From the NCBI GenBank assembly GCA_965153455.1, contig OZ234504.1:7626001-7690000 (forward strand): DNA of 64,000 nucleotides, in the 5' to 3' direction. Positions 33,812 through 46,850 of the stretch are shown here, one piece after another. Each line of letters starts with the position of its first letter. Within the stretch, counting starts at the first letter, position 1. A model generated the notes under the pieces. It did not search any database. It saw nothing but the letters and a program-made list of their open reading frames with translations, and had not been told where the DNA came from. Position numbers and translations under genes: made by a program. The DNA is from Sphagnum compactum. Taxonomy: Eukaryota > Bryophyta > Sphagnopsida > Sphagnales.

Positions 33812-36111
33812 ATAAGTTAATACATGCAAGCTCTTATTTCACCACTTTTTTTTTACTTTCTTCCTATCTTATTAGGGTAAATAGGGCAGTGACCGAACAT
33901 ATAAGGACTCAGTGAAGAAGTGTGTGCTGGATGTTGATTTTTTGGGGTTGGGGTCTGAAGAAAAGTTGGGCTCATCTCTAGGCGCACTCATAGATGTTTA
34001 GATGGTGTGATTTGGTCAAGGAATGACAAGATATGCTCCCCCAAATGAAGGGGGTCCCTTGCTGGAAAAAAATCTAGAACAAACGTCATCCTTATGACCA
34101 AACATGTTTCACCTTATTAAAGAGGTGTCAACAATTGAAACATGGACAAATTTTGACCCTTGATCGAATGGGATGTGAATGAAATTTGTTGAATACGTTA
34201 TGCAAAAAAGTTCATCATACATCTCCTACCAAGATCAATGCTCACAAAAAAGTGAAAAAATTTATGATCATACAAAACCTTACATTTTCTAACCCTAAAT
34301 TTCTGTGTAGCTGCACACCACTTTGGGTTTGGCTATTGACATTCCTTGGTTTGGAATTTGGACTTTGAATGGTTGAACTTTGGAGTTTGTTGGTTGTAGC
34401 TAGGTGTTAGTGCCAAGGACTTGTTGGTCATCGTCACTTCCATAAGTGCTTGTAGGGGTTTTGTCTTCAATCCTTAGTGGTGTCCTTTAATCCCCCATCA
34501 TTGTGAATTTGATCATGTCCATCTTCCTTTACACTTGATTCTTCATTCTTGGTTCATCATGGCTCTTCCTGGCTCCTAGTAATTATGGAGGGGTGGGCCC
34601 ATAATTAGTTAGTTAGTCATTATTTTATTATTTCAGAAGAAGCCATTTGATTGGGCCACCATTGATATTTTTGGAACATGGGGCACTCCCCAACATAGAA
34701 GCCAAAAATGCTTCCCTCCCTCAAATAGAAGCATGTTTTTACCTGTTGATGGACATGACAATGGGATTTTTTTGGTAATGCGTGCCATGATGCAAGTTTA
34801 TGGAAAAGTTTTGTAAGCATTTATTCACCTCTTGTTCTTCACTCTTTTAAATATCCTTTTGTTGTTTGGCAAGTGTTTGAAACCTCTTGCTGGAACTATT
34901 CCAGGCTGCAAAGTTCTGTATGCAAGTTTTGGTTTACTAGGTCAATAAGTATTTCTAGGTAATGCAATTTTGAAGGCTGACAAGATTTTATTTATTTTGC
35001 AATTTTGAAAGCTGATTAACATTACTTTTTAACAAGTTCATAGGTATGTTGTACATCTCAGGTAAGTGATCACTTTTTATTGGTTGTATAGCAATAATAT
35101 TACACAATTTCTAGTCTTGGGCTGTGTGTGTGTAGTGGATATGTGGAACCAGACTTGATTGCTGAACCTAACCTTGTTCAATTTTTTTTCTAAAGAACCA
35201 GAAAACTGAAGGTTGATATGATTATGAAGAGTCAGGCTTTGAATCTGACTCGAGGAGGTTTCATGAAATTAGAAAACACCAAGTTGGAACCAGAATTAGA
35301 GGTGGGAGGTTCCACAAAATTGAAATAATAGCCAGACCCAGGAGCAAGACTGGAGGTTCTCTCTTTAAAAGCTAGAACCTGGACACCAATTGTACTGACC
35401 ATGTACTACATCTCTACTTTTACAGTATAGGTTGTTACCCATGGGCAACCCGATGTCAACTTAGTTGTGGATCACCCACAACTGTGTGATAGCGAGCTTC
35501 CAATGGAACATGGGCTGGTGGCTGTTGGTTCAATCTGCCCAGTCCAAGCAGCCCCTCTAGATTGGATTCAGACAGAGAGAGTTTGAGTTTTTTAATCTTG
35601 CGGGTCCTTAATGTCTGTTTTTTTTGTGTGCAGGATACATAACAACAATAGACTTTGACCAAGCTTCAGACAATTCAGTAGTTTGAGGGCTGGTGTGCAA
35701 GTTTTAACCATAAAATCCTGATGCAATTATAGAAATCCATCAGTTTTATTGACAATGATTTCCATTAGTTTAGCAATTAATGCTCAACAACTATAACACT
35801 TAAAACGGCTAAAATTTCTAAGAATCACAAGCATAAGATTATGGAAGAAGGGGCCTATTGTTTCCACTGGAGGACTTAAGTTATTCACTAAACTGGAATG
35901 AGAGATAACAATGCATTATTACATTTGTATATAGGAATGCCTTTGTCGTACAGTTTAGTTTCTGTTGAGTGTAAATTCATCACCAATCTTCATGGCACTA
36001 TGTTAAAAACTATGTGACTACAGGAAATGAAATTTGCACTGCAAGTGTGTGAAACAAAGACATGAGATAATCTCTTAATTAGTATATGATACCTATTTGA
36101 GGTTCTGCTAT
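33812..36111. other. Intergenic region, no gene supported
   Basis: AT-leaning DNA with short non-homologous open frames (34186-34368, 34620-34820 and 35456-35662). The segment near 35160-35400, with repeated AACCAGA and GGAGGTT(C/T) phrases, may be an old transposon tail. The last few hundred bases before 36112 should be the 3' UTR of the GH3 gene. Confidence 0.45.
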
Positions 36112-39100
36112 CTACCTATTCTTAAGACCCATTTTCAACCCAAAGCCAAAAGGGAATAATGGGTCATAGTAGCTATCCCCAACGTTCATAGGCAATTGAT
36201 CTACTGACTTAAACCATGTGCGAGAGAGCTTCCCAGTGAAGTCATAATCTCCATAAAGGACATCTGCTATGCCTTGTCCTTCAGTCCCAGGCAACCAAGC
36301 TGCCACGAATGCATCTATGGATTGCAGCAAATAGGGCGGCACCACTAAAGGTCTTCCTGAAATTATGACTACCACACATTTTACTGCTTTGCACGTATAC
36401 TCTACAGTCTCAATGCCTGGGGCGGGTATAGTGAGGTTGTTGTTGTCACCAACAAATTCCGCATATGGGATCTCACCAATCACAACAATGGCATAGTCAA
36501 AACCTTTTCCCTTGGCAAAATTTTTGTCAGGCACTGCTTTGTATATTATTTCTGATGAGCCACTAACTGTTTGTTGAATACCTTGCAAAATTGTAGTTCC
36601 TGTAACCCAAACACAAGCATATGAGTAAACCCTACCCACAAATAGTATTCTACCCAGCAAGGCAAAAAACAGATGAGAGCATTAAGTTTTTTCTGAGAGC
36701 ATGTTATAGAGTTTTTTCCCTGAAGAGGTTATAGAATTTATTGGTTGAGAGCAGCAGAGCTCATGATGAAACACAGTTCCTGCCTTTGGTTTGAGAGCAA
36801 AAGAACACAAAGATAGAAGTGAGGAGCTGAGTTACCAAGAGTAGTGTTGCCAGGGGAGCCTTGCCAAGTAATTGTCCATCCTCCACATTGCAACCCTATA
36901 TCATTGGCGTGTGCACCAACTACCAAAATTTTCTGAGCGTTTTTATCCAAAGGGAGTAGAGGTGTGTTGGCAGTTTTCCCATTTTTCAGCAATACTAGAG
37001 ACTTACGTACTGCCTCCCGTGCAAGCTCCCTATGTGACTGTAGAAACAAAGAAGAGCCAAATCATCAGTGACACTTGAATACCCTCTAAAAGAACACCAT
37101 TTTCTCTTGTTCTGTACACTATACTCTGAAGTTTGATATACATCAGCAAACCAGATTTAATTGGTTAAATCTCCATGTGAGAACATATTAAAATGCAAAG
37201 GAGGAAACTAGAGCTTGAGAGTCGTGGGCGGGTGGGTTCATACATGAGCCCCAAGATACGATTTAAGCTTTGGGTCACCAAAAGGGTACTCAAATAGACC
37301 CATCTCAAACTTGACACGAAGAATCCGGCTCACAGCATCATCAATCCTAGACATGGGGATGTTGCCAATATTGATCTCCTTTGTCAAATTGCTGGCAAAT
37401 CCCTCATAGTCAAAGGGCACCATCACCTGTACTCAAGAGTAAATTAAGCAACACAAGAAACGTTGAGAGCATGATCAAACGCTGCCAGGAAAAAAAAGAT
37501 TCTTCTTCACCTCTCCAGCTTGCAAATTAGTATATCTTCGGGTTGTAGACCATGCACTTGCAACAATACAAAAGAACTAAATTACATAGTAGAAAGTTTA
37601 CCATATCAATGCCAGCATGAATGCCTGTAAATACAGAATATGTGTAATTGGCATCATATGGGGTTGTGATACGGTCAAGACCCTCCCAATCTGATATGAG
37701 GAATCCTTTGAATCCCAATTGACCTTTAAGGACATCAGTCAGGAGGTATCGGTTGGAATGCATTTTTACACCATTCCAGCTGGAGTAGGAGACCATGATA
37801 GTGGATACTCCCCTGGCAACTGCACTGAAGTAAGCTTTCATGTGAATATCCACCAACCCTTTGTAGCTGATCACTGTGTTGTTCTCATCAATGCCATGTG
37901 TTGTGCCTCCATCCCCAACAAAATGCTTTGCTGTAGCTGCCACTTTGTAGCTGCATCAGCAGAAACCCACAAAATGAGCAAAAAGATTCGGTCATGCTCT
38001 TGTTCACACTTCAATTCTCAAGGCTCCCATATTACAGTGAGAGAAGGCCATTGCATTTGCACCAAAATCTGAAAGTGCTCTGCTTTGTGGGATGCAGTAA
38101 TCCCTGAAATTGCAGCACTAATTAATCTCCTGATTATCAACTGGATTGTTTGTACACTTGCTGTCATAGTTTACACAGTGAAAGGAAGTGCGAGGAGTTT
38201 TGAATTGACAAATGTAATGCTTATTACTTGTTCTCAACATACGGTCCCTCCCAACCAACAGGAGCTTGGCCTTGCAATCCATCGATGATAGTGGTCATGC
38301 TGGTGACTACATCAGGGTCTTCACTGTAGCTCTCATAGCATCGACCCCACCTTGGATCTCGACAAACCTGGCCTCATGTTTCAAAATTCCACAACTTCAT
38401 TTGATTAGTCTGATACACAAACCCAAGAAGGCCGATTTATGGGAATATATATTGTGACAAAGAGTATGAAGAAGCAAAAAGGATCCATGGATGTTGTTCT
38501 AATTGTGATCAAGCCTTCATACCGCTAGACAGGGAGCAAACACATATTGAATCCCAGTTGATCGAACCTCAAGTGCTGTGGCCACCCCAATTCTCTGTGC
38601 CAACTCTGGGTCCCTAATCCCATATATAGCAATCCAACTCCAAGAATTAGAACCCAGGAGCCAATATACTGAACTTGCAAACCTAGCAAGCTAGCACACA
38701 ACCAGGAAGAAAAACCAACAGAAACTGCAAACTAGTTCCTAAACTGTGAGGAAAATGAGAGCTGTAAATTCCTCAACTGTGCTGGAAGCAAAATCCACAG
38801 AGACCCAAATTGCAAAGATGTGATAAAAGACAGTTTTGAAGGTGGTGATTAATGTGTGTGATTGATTCACCTGGTAGCACCAATACCAATGTTGTGGGGA
38901 AAGATAGTTGCGCCATAGACATTGTTATGGCCATGAACTGCGTCAATGCCATACAATAGTGGGATGCCTAACCGTGTCTTGAGAGCTGATCTCTGGAAGT
39001 AATCAGTCATGTTATTCCACTGGAATGCTGTTGCATTTGGTGCTGGAACACTTCCTCCTCCACTCAGTATACTACCTGCAAAATCACAACAAAAGCCCCT

Positions 39101-39586
39101 CACAAAGAAATTCCAAAGAGAAAGTCCAAGAACCACCTGTGAATGAGAAAGAGCAGACTAATGAAGAAAAAACACAGTTGTGAAAAGGTCCGTCGGTGAA
39201 CCAGTCAGTAATTCTGCTGCTTTCATATGTGGATCATGGCTGGATTCTTTGGTGGGATTTAGAGGTGTGGGTGAAAAAATTCTACTACCCAGTGTAAACT
39301 TTGAAGGGAATGAAGAATGTTCAGGATGATAATCACCAACAAGGTAGTGCTCAATGTCAGAGGCGTTGGCGACACTGCGCTCAATTTGTGTCATTTGCCC
39401 AATCTTCTCAGCCAGTGTCATGCGTGACAGGAGGTCTTTTACTCTTAATGCAAAAGGCTGATTGCTGTCCTTGTATAACCATTTTGTGGGTGATTGTGCT
39501 GCTGCTGCATTCACCCCACCATGACTAGATGCAGCTAACATAGTCAGTGTAAATGATATGGCAAGTAGCAACTCAGTCATGTCCAT
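36112..39586 (-). CDS. Glycoside hydrolase family 3 beta-glucan exohydrolase / beta-glucosidase (secreted, cell wall)
   Basis: Plant GH3 exohydrolases release glucose from wall beta-glucans. Eight minus-strand exons join in frame to 635 residues: 39586-39337, 39075-38871, 38613-38523, 38367-38228, 37950-37602, 37426-37244, 37037-36836 and 36599-36112. The hydrophobic N-terminus ([17 protein letters not shown]) is a signal peptide. Family landmarks follow: [75 protein letters not shown], then [10 protein letters not shown] with the likely nucleophile Asp316. Next come [36 protein letters not shown] (Glu516 or Glu521 as acid/base candidate) and [19 protein letters not shown]. Plant homologues are usually 620-660 residues, so it looks complete. 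All introns fit GT...AG and no lesions are seen. The exact substrate (glucan, glucoside, xyloside) cannot be told. Confidence 0.93.
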
Positions 39587-39712
39587 TGTTTGATAACAGC
39601 AAGCTCAGCTTCCTTCCTCACTGTTGTCCAATGTTGTTGTCAGTTCCTGCAGTGAGCTGCTGAAAGCAATACAAAACACATTAAATCATGAAACAAATGT
39701 CCAACAGAAGCA

Positions 39713-39886
39713 GATCCAAGATCACACATGGTTCTTTATTGCACATTCAGATCCAAGATCACACACATTTTGCATAGCACACGATCTCAAAATTGCACAT
39801 GTTTAGCATTGCACTTGATCCAAGATCACACATGTTTCTCATTGCACTTGATCACAAGATCACACATGTTTTACATCATTGCACAT
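39713..39886. repeat. Minisatellite, 33-37 bp unit, five copies, upstream of the GH3 gene
   Basis: Units begin at 39713, 39750, 39783, 39817 and 39850. Consensus: GATCCAAGATCACACATGTT, then T..CATTGCAC(T/A)T. A (CCT)n microsatellite (39890-39916) follows. The array lies 130-300 bases before the GH3 start and may be in its 5' UTR or promoter. Confidence 0.85.
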
Positions 39887-39916
39887 GATCCTCCTCCTCC
39901 TCCTCCTCCTCCTCCT

Positions 39917-42103
39917 ACCCTAAAGGCTACAAACAGGAGGCAGAGTCTCTCTCAGTCTTGATCACAGTCTTGATCCTGTCTCCATTTGCACTTGAAGAAT
40001 CTCATGAATCTTCAAAATGAAGGCAAAGAACAAATGGGAAAGATCACACACAACCCAATGAGCAAACAACACCACTATAGGAACCCAAAAACCAAATCCC
40101 CCAAGTGTGCTCGCAGAGAGAGAGAGAGAGAGAGAGAGAGAGCTGGAAACAGAAACTGTCTCAACAAAATACCCAAAACTTCCAAACCCAAGATTTACAT
40201 TGTTATTAGTTGGTGGGTGGGTGGGGAGAAGGGGAAAATCCCATTTTCACCATACCTGCATAAAAGCTTCTTCGTCTCCTGTGGCTGCACTGCGTCACTG
40301 ACCCGGCAGCTGAATTGCAAAATTCCAGACAAAGGTCTGAGCTGCAATCAGTATAGCTCAGAAAAGAAAATTAGAGCTACTTCTACCACAGAATAGAGAG
40401 TAGCCACAAAAAAAAAAAAAAAAAGACAAAAGAAAAACCTTCAGAAAGCTTCCATTGGAAGCTCTACCGCAATCGGTAGAGAATGAGTGAGAGCGTGAGT
40501 ACAAAGCGAAGTAAGAAACAACAGCAATAAGAAGCAACAACCACAACAATTCTAGTAAGAAAAGAGTAGTGTATTTTATGCATGAACAGTGCAAATGAGC
40601 TGATTTATATAGACAGAAAACGCGTGAAAGATGATGAAGATGAAAAAGAAGAAGAGGCGGCGTCCCACGAGGTGCACGGAAACGGAACGATTTCTTCTTG
40701 TTTGGATATGAGCATTCATGAATCCTGTCTCTTGTTGCTTACCTTCGTCTTCTTTATAGGTAGTAGTATTGTCTTCTGTTTTCAAAACTTACCGCTTGCT
40801 TGCTTGCAAGCTACTTACTCCGAAACATCATGAACAAAAACAAATGATGTTTTGACAGGAATTATCCTCTCTGAGACGAATTATCCTGTCTGAGACGATC
40901 TCTTTGATTGATCAAGTACTGGACGATCCCTTTGATTGATCAAGTACTTACACACATGCAATTCACGCATGCCCTTACACACACACACATTCCAATGACA
41001 CCAGCGACAAAAGCACACACACATTCCAACTATACCCATGACGACAACACATGCATTCCAACCATACCCCTGACAACAACACACGCATTCCAACTCCAAC
41101 AACAACAGTAGAAGACTGAGGAGGAGGAGGAGGAGGCCCAGCCAGGCATGTAGAATTGTCCATGGTAAAATTTGTAATAAAGTTTTAGGTTTTGGGGACG
41201 AGGTTTGATCTCCATGGAACAAGGGTTAGCCCCAAAGAGTGCAGATGCAGATGATGATGATGACGGTAATGTATAATGGAACATGCTGGGTACAAGGTCA
41301 TTGTGCCTGGTTTGGTGAACCCCATTGGAAGATGATTTGGGCACAACAACAACACTCTTTACAGAGAATTTTAATTTGGGCTTGCCCTGACAAATTCCTC
41401 ACAGGCAGATAGATTCCTTACTAGATAGATAGACACAATGGGCATGTTCCATAACATAATGGGTGTTCACAATTTGCAGAATGGGCATGTGGATTTTTTG
41501 GAACATTAGTTAGGTCAGGCAGATATGACCCATATAGAGCTAAGAAAGACCTGCTGCCGTCCATTGTGAGGGGATTTCAAAAACAGGCAGAAAAGACCAA
41601 AATCAAAACCATTTCATTGATAATCATGGTACGTACTGAGTACTGTTGATGATGATGAGGATGAGGAGGAGGAGGAGGAGAGGAAGTGCAGGCCAGTTGG
41701 TCAGTAGGTAAAAGGGGGAAGAAGGCAAAGAAAGAAGCAAGCAAGCACGTGTATGACTTTTAGGAGCCACTTCTGCTGCAATTGGGTACACATTTGGTGA
41801 TGTCAGAAAAATGGCAGCAAAAGTTTGGCTGCCTGCCATTGCACCCAGCACAGGTTACGCTAAAGTCTTCCCACTTAACTAGTCGTTTGAGAGGTAACCG
41901 TTGGCAGCTGACATACAAGTGCTGCAACAGTCGGATGAGAAGATCAGATAGACGAATAGAGAGACAGAGACAGAGAGGCAAAGTGAGGTTGGTTGGTGGC
42001 AACCACAACACTCCAGTCTACCGCTTACTCACAACTTCAGTCAGTGAATAATGTGTATTGTTTTGTTCTGTTTGGTCTCATGGGGAAGAAGAATCAGTGA
42101 GGG
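39917..42103. other. GH3 upstream region and spacer rich in simple repeats
   Basis: It contains (GA)n at 40114-40142, a poly-A run near 40408, and a short duplication of TTTGATTGATCAAGTACT (40903-40948). A ~33-bp tandem with the ACACATTCCAA core lies at 40981-41095, and (GGA)n at 41118-41136. A possible 5' UTR donor for the minus-strand GH3 gene (GCAG|GTATGG near 40254) is only suggestive. No coding gene is supported. Confidence 0.45.
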
Positions 42104-42183
42104 GAAGTGAAGTGAAGTGAAGTGAAGTGAAGTGAGAACTGAAGTGAAGTGTGAAGTGAAGGGAAGGGAAGGGAAGGGAAGGG
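42104..42183. repeat. Pentanucleotide microsatellites (GAAGT)n then (GAAGG)n
   Basis: About seven GAAGT units with one interruption, a second short run, then about five GGGAA units. Confidence 0.9.
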
Positions 42184-42515
42184 ACCCATAACTTACTTCT
42201 GCTTCCATTTTTTATAATCTCTTTGTTATTGGGCCCTGCCACCCACCAGGGACAGCGACGACTATATCGCATTGGATCCAACTTTTGGAAGTTTTACCTC
42301 ACATTTGATGAAAGTGTCTAGACTATTTAGATTGGAACGGATTTTTTTTGAGTTGTTCAGAGTGTGGACACACTCCCTCCCTAACTTTGCGGGCTGCCAG
42401 TGTACCGTCCTGTGTTCTGCCACAGGTGAAATGAAAGTCAACAAACATAAAACTAATAGAAGTTTGAGCAGAAGTAGCTGGAATTTGGTAGCTGGTTTGA
42501 TGCATGGTCCTCTAG

Positions 42516-42522
<7 letters not shown>

Positions 42523-42551
<29 letters not shown>
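42523..42551. repeat. (TG)n microsatellite
   Basis: About fourteen TG dinucleotides preceded by a TATATATA stretch. Confidence 0.9.
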
Positions 42552-42552
<1 letters not shown>

Positions 42553-43249
42553 GTCACAGGTTCAAAGAAGAGGCACAACTTACTTTACAATGTAACAAGG
42601 TTAAAATGCATAAGCAACCCTTTCACTACTTTTGTCCCAAAGTGTAGCCAATGCAATTCGTTTGAAAAAATGTTCAATCATAACCACCACATACCACCAA
42701 TTATGATGAATACTTGCGTTTAATGGCCTAGGAAAATCCAAGCTCCATCGTTACCCAAGCCCCATGATTGGTAAAGGTTGTAAATTTGGGGTGAGTGCAT
42801 TAAATGATGCATGAATCCAATTTCACACCATGCATCGTGAAACCAATTGTTGAACTTTCAATTGCATGCATTTCCACCAATATTGGCCTTGAAGCAAACT
42901 ATTGGTCTAAATTATCCCAAAATGTCCCAACTCTTCATGTCTCACAATGTTTTTTTCACAATTTTGGCCATTTGGCCATATCTTTGTGTCAATCCCACAT
43001 CTAACTCCCTTGTTTATAACTTTATAGGCAGGTCAACACTTGTGCATCCCCAAAAATATCCACAAGTTTAATGTCATTAAGTTCTACCTTTGAATTTTTT
43101 AAAATACTTGAAGAATCCATTTAAGCTTGACATGATACCTCTTGGTGACCATTTGCCAAAATGCAAATGAATGAAACAAAATGCGAACTAGGCATTGTTT
43201 TCAAGTCTATTTCCTCATGCCAACATGTTATGATGGTATCCAACACATT

Positions 43250-44545
43250 AGAATTCAACTTCTTACTCAACCCATCCTCATCCTTATTGATTGCTCTAAT
43301 CTAATGTTTGACATCAAATTCGTATTTGTTAAAAAAATGAAAGGCCATTTTGCCAACTTCTTAGTGAGCCAATCAGATTCCATGAACCATTTCAATGGTT
43401 GGTGATCAATCACCAAGGTGAATGGGTTATTAAACAAATAACATTGGAATGTGGCCATGGCCCAAATGATAGCCAAACATTCCCCCTCAAATGAACTACA
43501 TGTGGCTTCTACTTGGTTATTGGGCTAACTTACATTAACCACCATAGACTCTTGGTTTTTTTCATCAAGTTGTGTAAGAATTGCTCCAAGTCCCAAAACA
43601 CTCCACTTGGTATGTAATTGGAAAGGATGACCTTTAATGGGTTTCCTTAAAATGGGTGTAGAATTAAACCTAATGTTTAACTCCTAAAAAGCTTGTTCTT
43701 GTGCATCCCTTTAAATGAACTTTTCATTAATCTTGATTAATTGAATCAAAGGTGTGACAATTTGATGAAACCTTTTTAAAAACCACTAAAAATAGTTTTA
43801 AACCCTGAAAATGCCTTCAATTGACTATCATTAGTTGGTTTAAGAACCTTGGAAATTACATCCATTTTCGCCTTTTGGATTCCCAAATATTCCACATGGG
43901 ATTTTTAAAACCTACGTTTTCCTAGGTGTAATTTCAACCATGCGTCCTCAAATGTTTAAACACATCTTGCAAGTGATAACCATGTTCCTCCACGATGGAA
44001 CTAAACATAATGATGTCATCAATTTAGCACTTAAAAAAATTCAAGCCTACAAGAAGTCAATCCATCACCTTTTGGAACTTTGCAAGTGATTTCTTCAACC
44101 TAAAAGGTAGAAACTTTCATTGATACAAATAGTCCTTCCCATTTTGGTCAATGCCCCAAAACGTAATCTTCATTTTGTCACCTTCACAAAGAGGCAACTA
44201 ATGATATCCAAATCATAAATCCAAAATGTTAAACACTTTAGCATGGCCAATAGAATTTTAAAAATTCCTTCAAGGCAATGGCATGGCATATTTGTCAAAT
44301 TGTACTTGCTTGTTGACCAAAGTCTATCGTTTCCACATTCCAATGTTCAATCTAATCACCAAAAATATCTTTTTTGAAAAAACATAATTGTGGTTAATGC
44401 ATACTCCCCTTTGGAAAGTTCCACCAACCCTACCTCCAAAAGTTCTTCCATTCGAACTTTCACCAAAACTCTTTCCATGTCATTCAACCTATACAGTCAT
44501 CAGAAAAAATGGAGACACCGCCAATTGATCAAACACCTCATACAA
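43250..44545 (-). mobile_element. Decayed Ty3/gypsy retrotransposon: reverse transcriptase and RNase H remnants
   Basis: Read on the minus strand, fragments of a gypsy pol appear in order. First comes a segment before RT (VRMEELLEVGLVELSKGEYA, around 44450-44390). Then come FWGIDQNGKDYLYQ, a KFLPF..K segment, IDDIIMFSSIVEEHGYHLQD (YVDD-box region altered to IDD) and KHLRTHG. Last is the RNase H region AMATFQCYLFNNPFTLVIDH followed by QPLKWFMES (43476-43340). Several stops and frame changes interrupt these pieces, so the element is dead. Intact relatives are widespread in plant genomes. The continuation below 43250 (DGLSKKLNSN) is consistent with the end of RNase H and the linker to integrase, but no integrase core is visible. 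Confidence 0.8.
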
Positions 44546-45542
44546 AATATTGGACAAGAAATTGAAATTGATGCCCTTATCTTGATTGCCACCTACATCA
44601 CAAATTTACAAGCTTCATAGGTTTGTTCCAAATTTGTGTGAAATTTGTTATTTCATAGGTTTGTATTGTTTACACACGAATGACATGCATTATTTAAACA
44701 CAAAAGATGTGCATGACTTTTGGGTGTAAACAACACAAATAGACATACAACATCTATGTTTAAACAATACAAATAGGCATTGAAATTTGTGTCTAAACAA
44801 TGCACACAATATCGATGTTCAGACAATACAAATAGATGAATGACATTCATGTCTATTCCATACGAACCTGTGAAAAGCAAATTTTGCACAACTATTATTT
44901 CCAATTGTGACCCATGAAATTTGTGATGTAGGTTTATAAAAAACAATGATCTTCTCCCAAAAATGTAATACAAATCCCATGGGATACAACATAACACCTT
45001 CAACCAACACATCATATGATGTAACATTTGTCATCATAGTTCAAATCTAAATGGACGATTGGTTTAATTGGTGTTGGGCTTCAAATGCACCAAAATGTTA
45101 GTTTTGGTAAGCGCACATGTTTTTTCGTATCATTACTATAGTTCATGGTTTTTTTTCTTTGGTTTTCTAATAAAAAAATAACCAAAAGTGATAGGCGTAA
45201 AAAGAACCACCTTGTCAATTTGGACAAGTTGTTTTGTACATGTCCAATTGTGATTGGGTAGTCAAATTAAACCTTGTCATTTTGACTAGTGGAGTGATTA
45301 ACAAAATGACTAACTATTTGACTAACTATTTGATTGGTGGATAGAGAACCATTTGATTGGGTCGATTTCTTGAAACTTCTTTAAATGCAGTGATTAGAAA
45401 TATAAAAGTACACAATATTCTTGATATTATTGAAAATTCAAAATCTATGGAACCTAGTAAATGTATTCATTAAAATAATTTAATGAAAATATTTATTTTT
45501 ATGTTTATTATTATTTTTAAAAATTCAATGGATCCAAGAGAA

Positions 45543-46850
45543 TCAAGGTGTGACAATCCTAGTGGTACCACCCAAGGATGGGTTTGCCCCTTTACCTTTA
45601 CTATCCTTGTTGTTAGTAGATTTGGTAAAAGTAAACTCTAAATGCAATGAGTAGTAATGGTCAATGTCATAACCATCAACACCACAATGTTCATATTTTT
45701 CATTACTTGAAGATGTGGGTTTGAATGTAAATGTTATACCCTTTTCTGGGCATTCTTTCACATGGGGATCCCCATAAGTCCAACACACAACCCCTTGACC
45801 TTGTTCCTTAAAAAAGGACGGGGAAATTCCAAATTGACTCCCTTTGGCCTTCTCCCTCCAAATGGCAATTGATTCCTCTTTTTTGGAATCCTTTTGGATG
45901 GTCATGGTGATGGCAAGCTTACCAACTTCCACCACATAAAATCCTTGATTAATCTTTTCCACAATGTGGAATGCCTCTTCCAGTGTGGCATGGCCTTCAT
46001 GATTAATGATGAATTGAGGTTTTGCCATCCAATTTGCACCTTTTTGTCTTGTTTGGACATGTATAATTACACCAATTATCAATATGTGAAAACATCATCG
46101 TTTTCCTTGGCAAATCATGCCAACATTGTGTACATGGTGTATGAATATCATCCTTTTCCCTTTCGAAATCTTAGATTTTCTACATCTAATTTGTATGAAT
46201 GTTCCCATACTTTAATCCCATAAGCTTGAAACATTGATCCAATATGTCAAATGGTGGTGGATCACCTATGGTTGTCATGGCACCCAATGTTGCTTAAGAA
46301 ATTTGTGACATAAAAGATGTGGGATCCAATGAGTCCACATAAGCCATAACACCAGAACCGTTGGTGGAGGAATATGTTGAATCATCTTGAAAATTAATGT
46401 TGGGTTTATTAGGATTTGACATGGTTGCCCTTGACAATATTGCCTTTTCCTTTAAAGTTATTATGAGTTCCATGCATTGTGTCAAATATTATTGCACAAC
46501 CTGGAAATTGTAGCATGTTTTGACCAATTTTTTCATAAGTTTCCAATGCCACATGCTTCAAATGTTAAAATAGGAATTCAAATGCCCACCAAGGATTACA
46601 AGAGGATTCCTTTGCCTTTTGGCTTGCATCTAGGTCTTGAACTTCCATTCCCTAAGTGAAATGGTGTTCACTCAACCAAAAAAACAAATCTTTGGCAAAC
46701 CTAGGGCCCTTCATATCATCTTTTGTATCTCCAAATGACCTTACAACAAATGTGAAACTTGTAAAAGAATATTTTTTGACCTCATGACCCAAGTTTTCTT
46801 TTTTAGAATCCTCAACATGTCTTTCTAGGGATGGTGACATATAATGTTAT
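45543..46850 (-). mobile_element. Decayed Ty3/gypsy gag-like region
   Basis: The 179-residue minus-strand frame ending at 45543 contains EAFHIVEKINQGFYVVEVGK. A degraded zinc-knuckle-like motif, CWTYGDPHVKECP, follows, in which an expected Cys is Tyr. A second Cys/His cluster is EHCGVDGYDIDHYYSLHLEF. Upstream fragments (46294-46485 and 46652-46840) continue in broken frames. Position and strand fit the gag part of the same element as the RT remnant at 43250-44545. LTR borders could not be located by eye. Confidence 0.55.

Noticed and set aside
35520-35560. GGTTCAATC as a tRNA T-loop
   Set aside because: No cloverleaf, A-box or acceptor stem could be paired around it.
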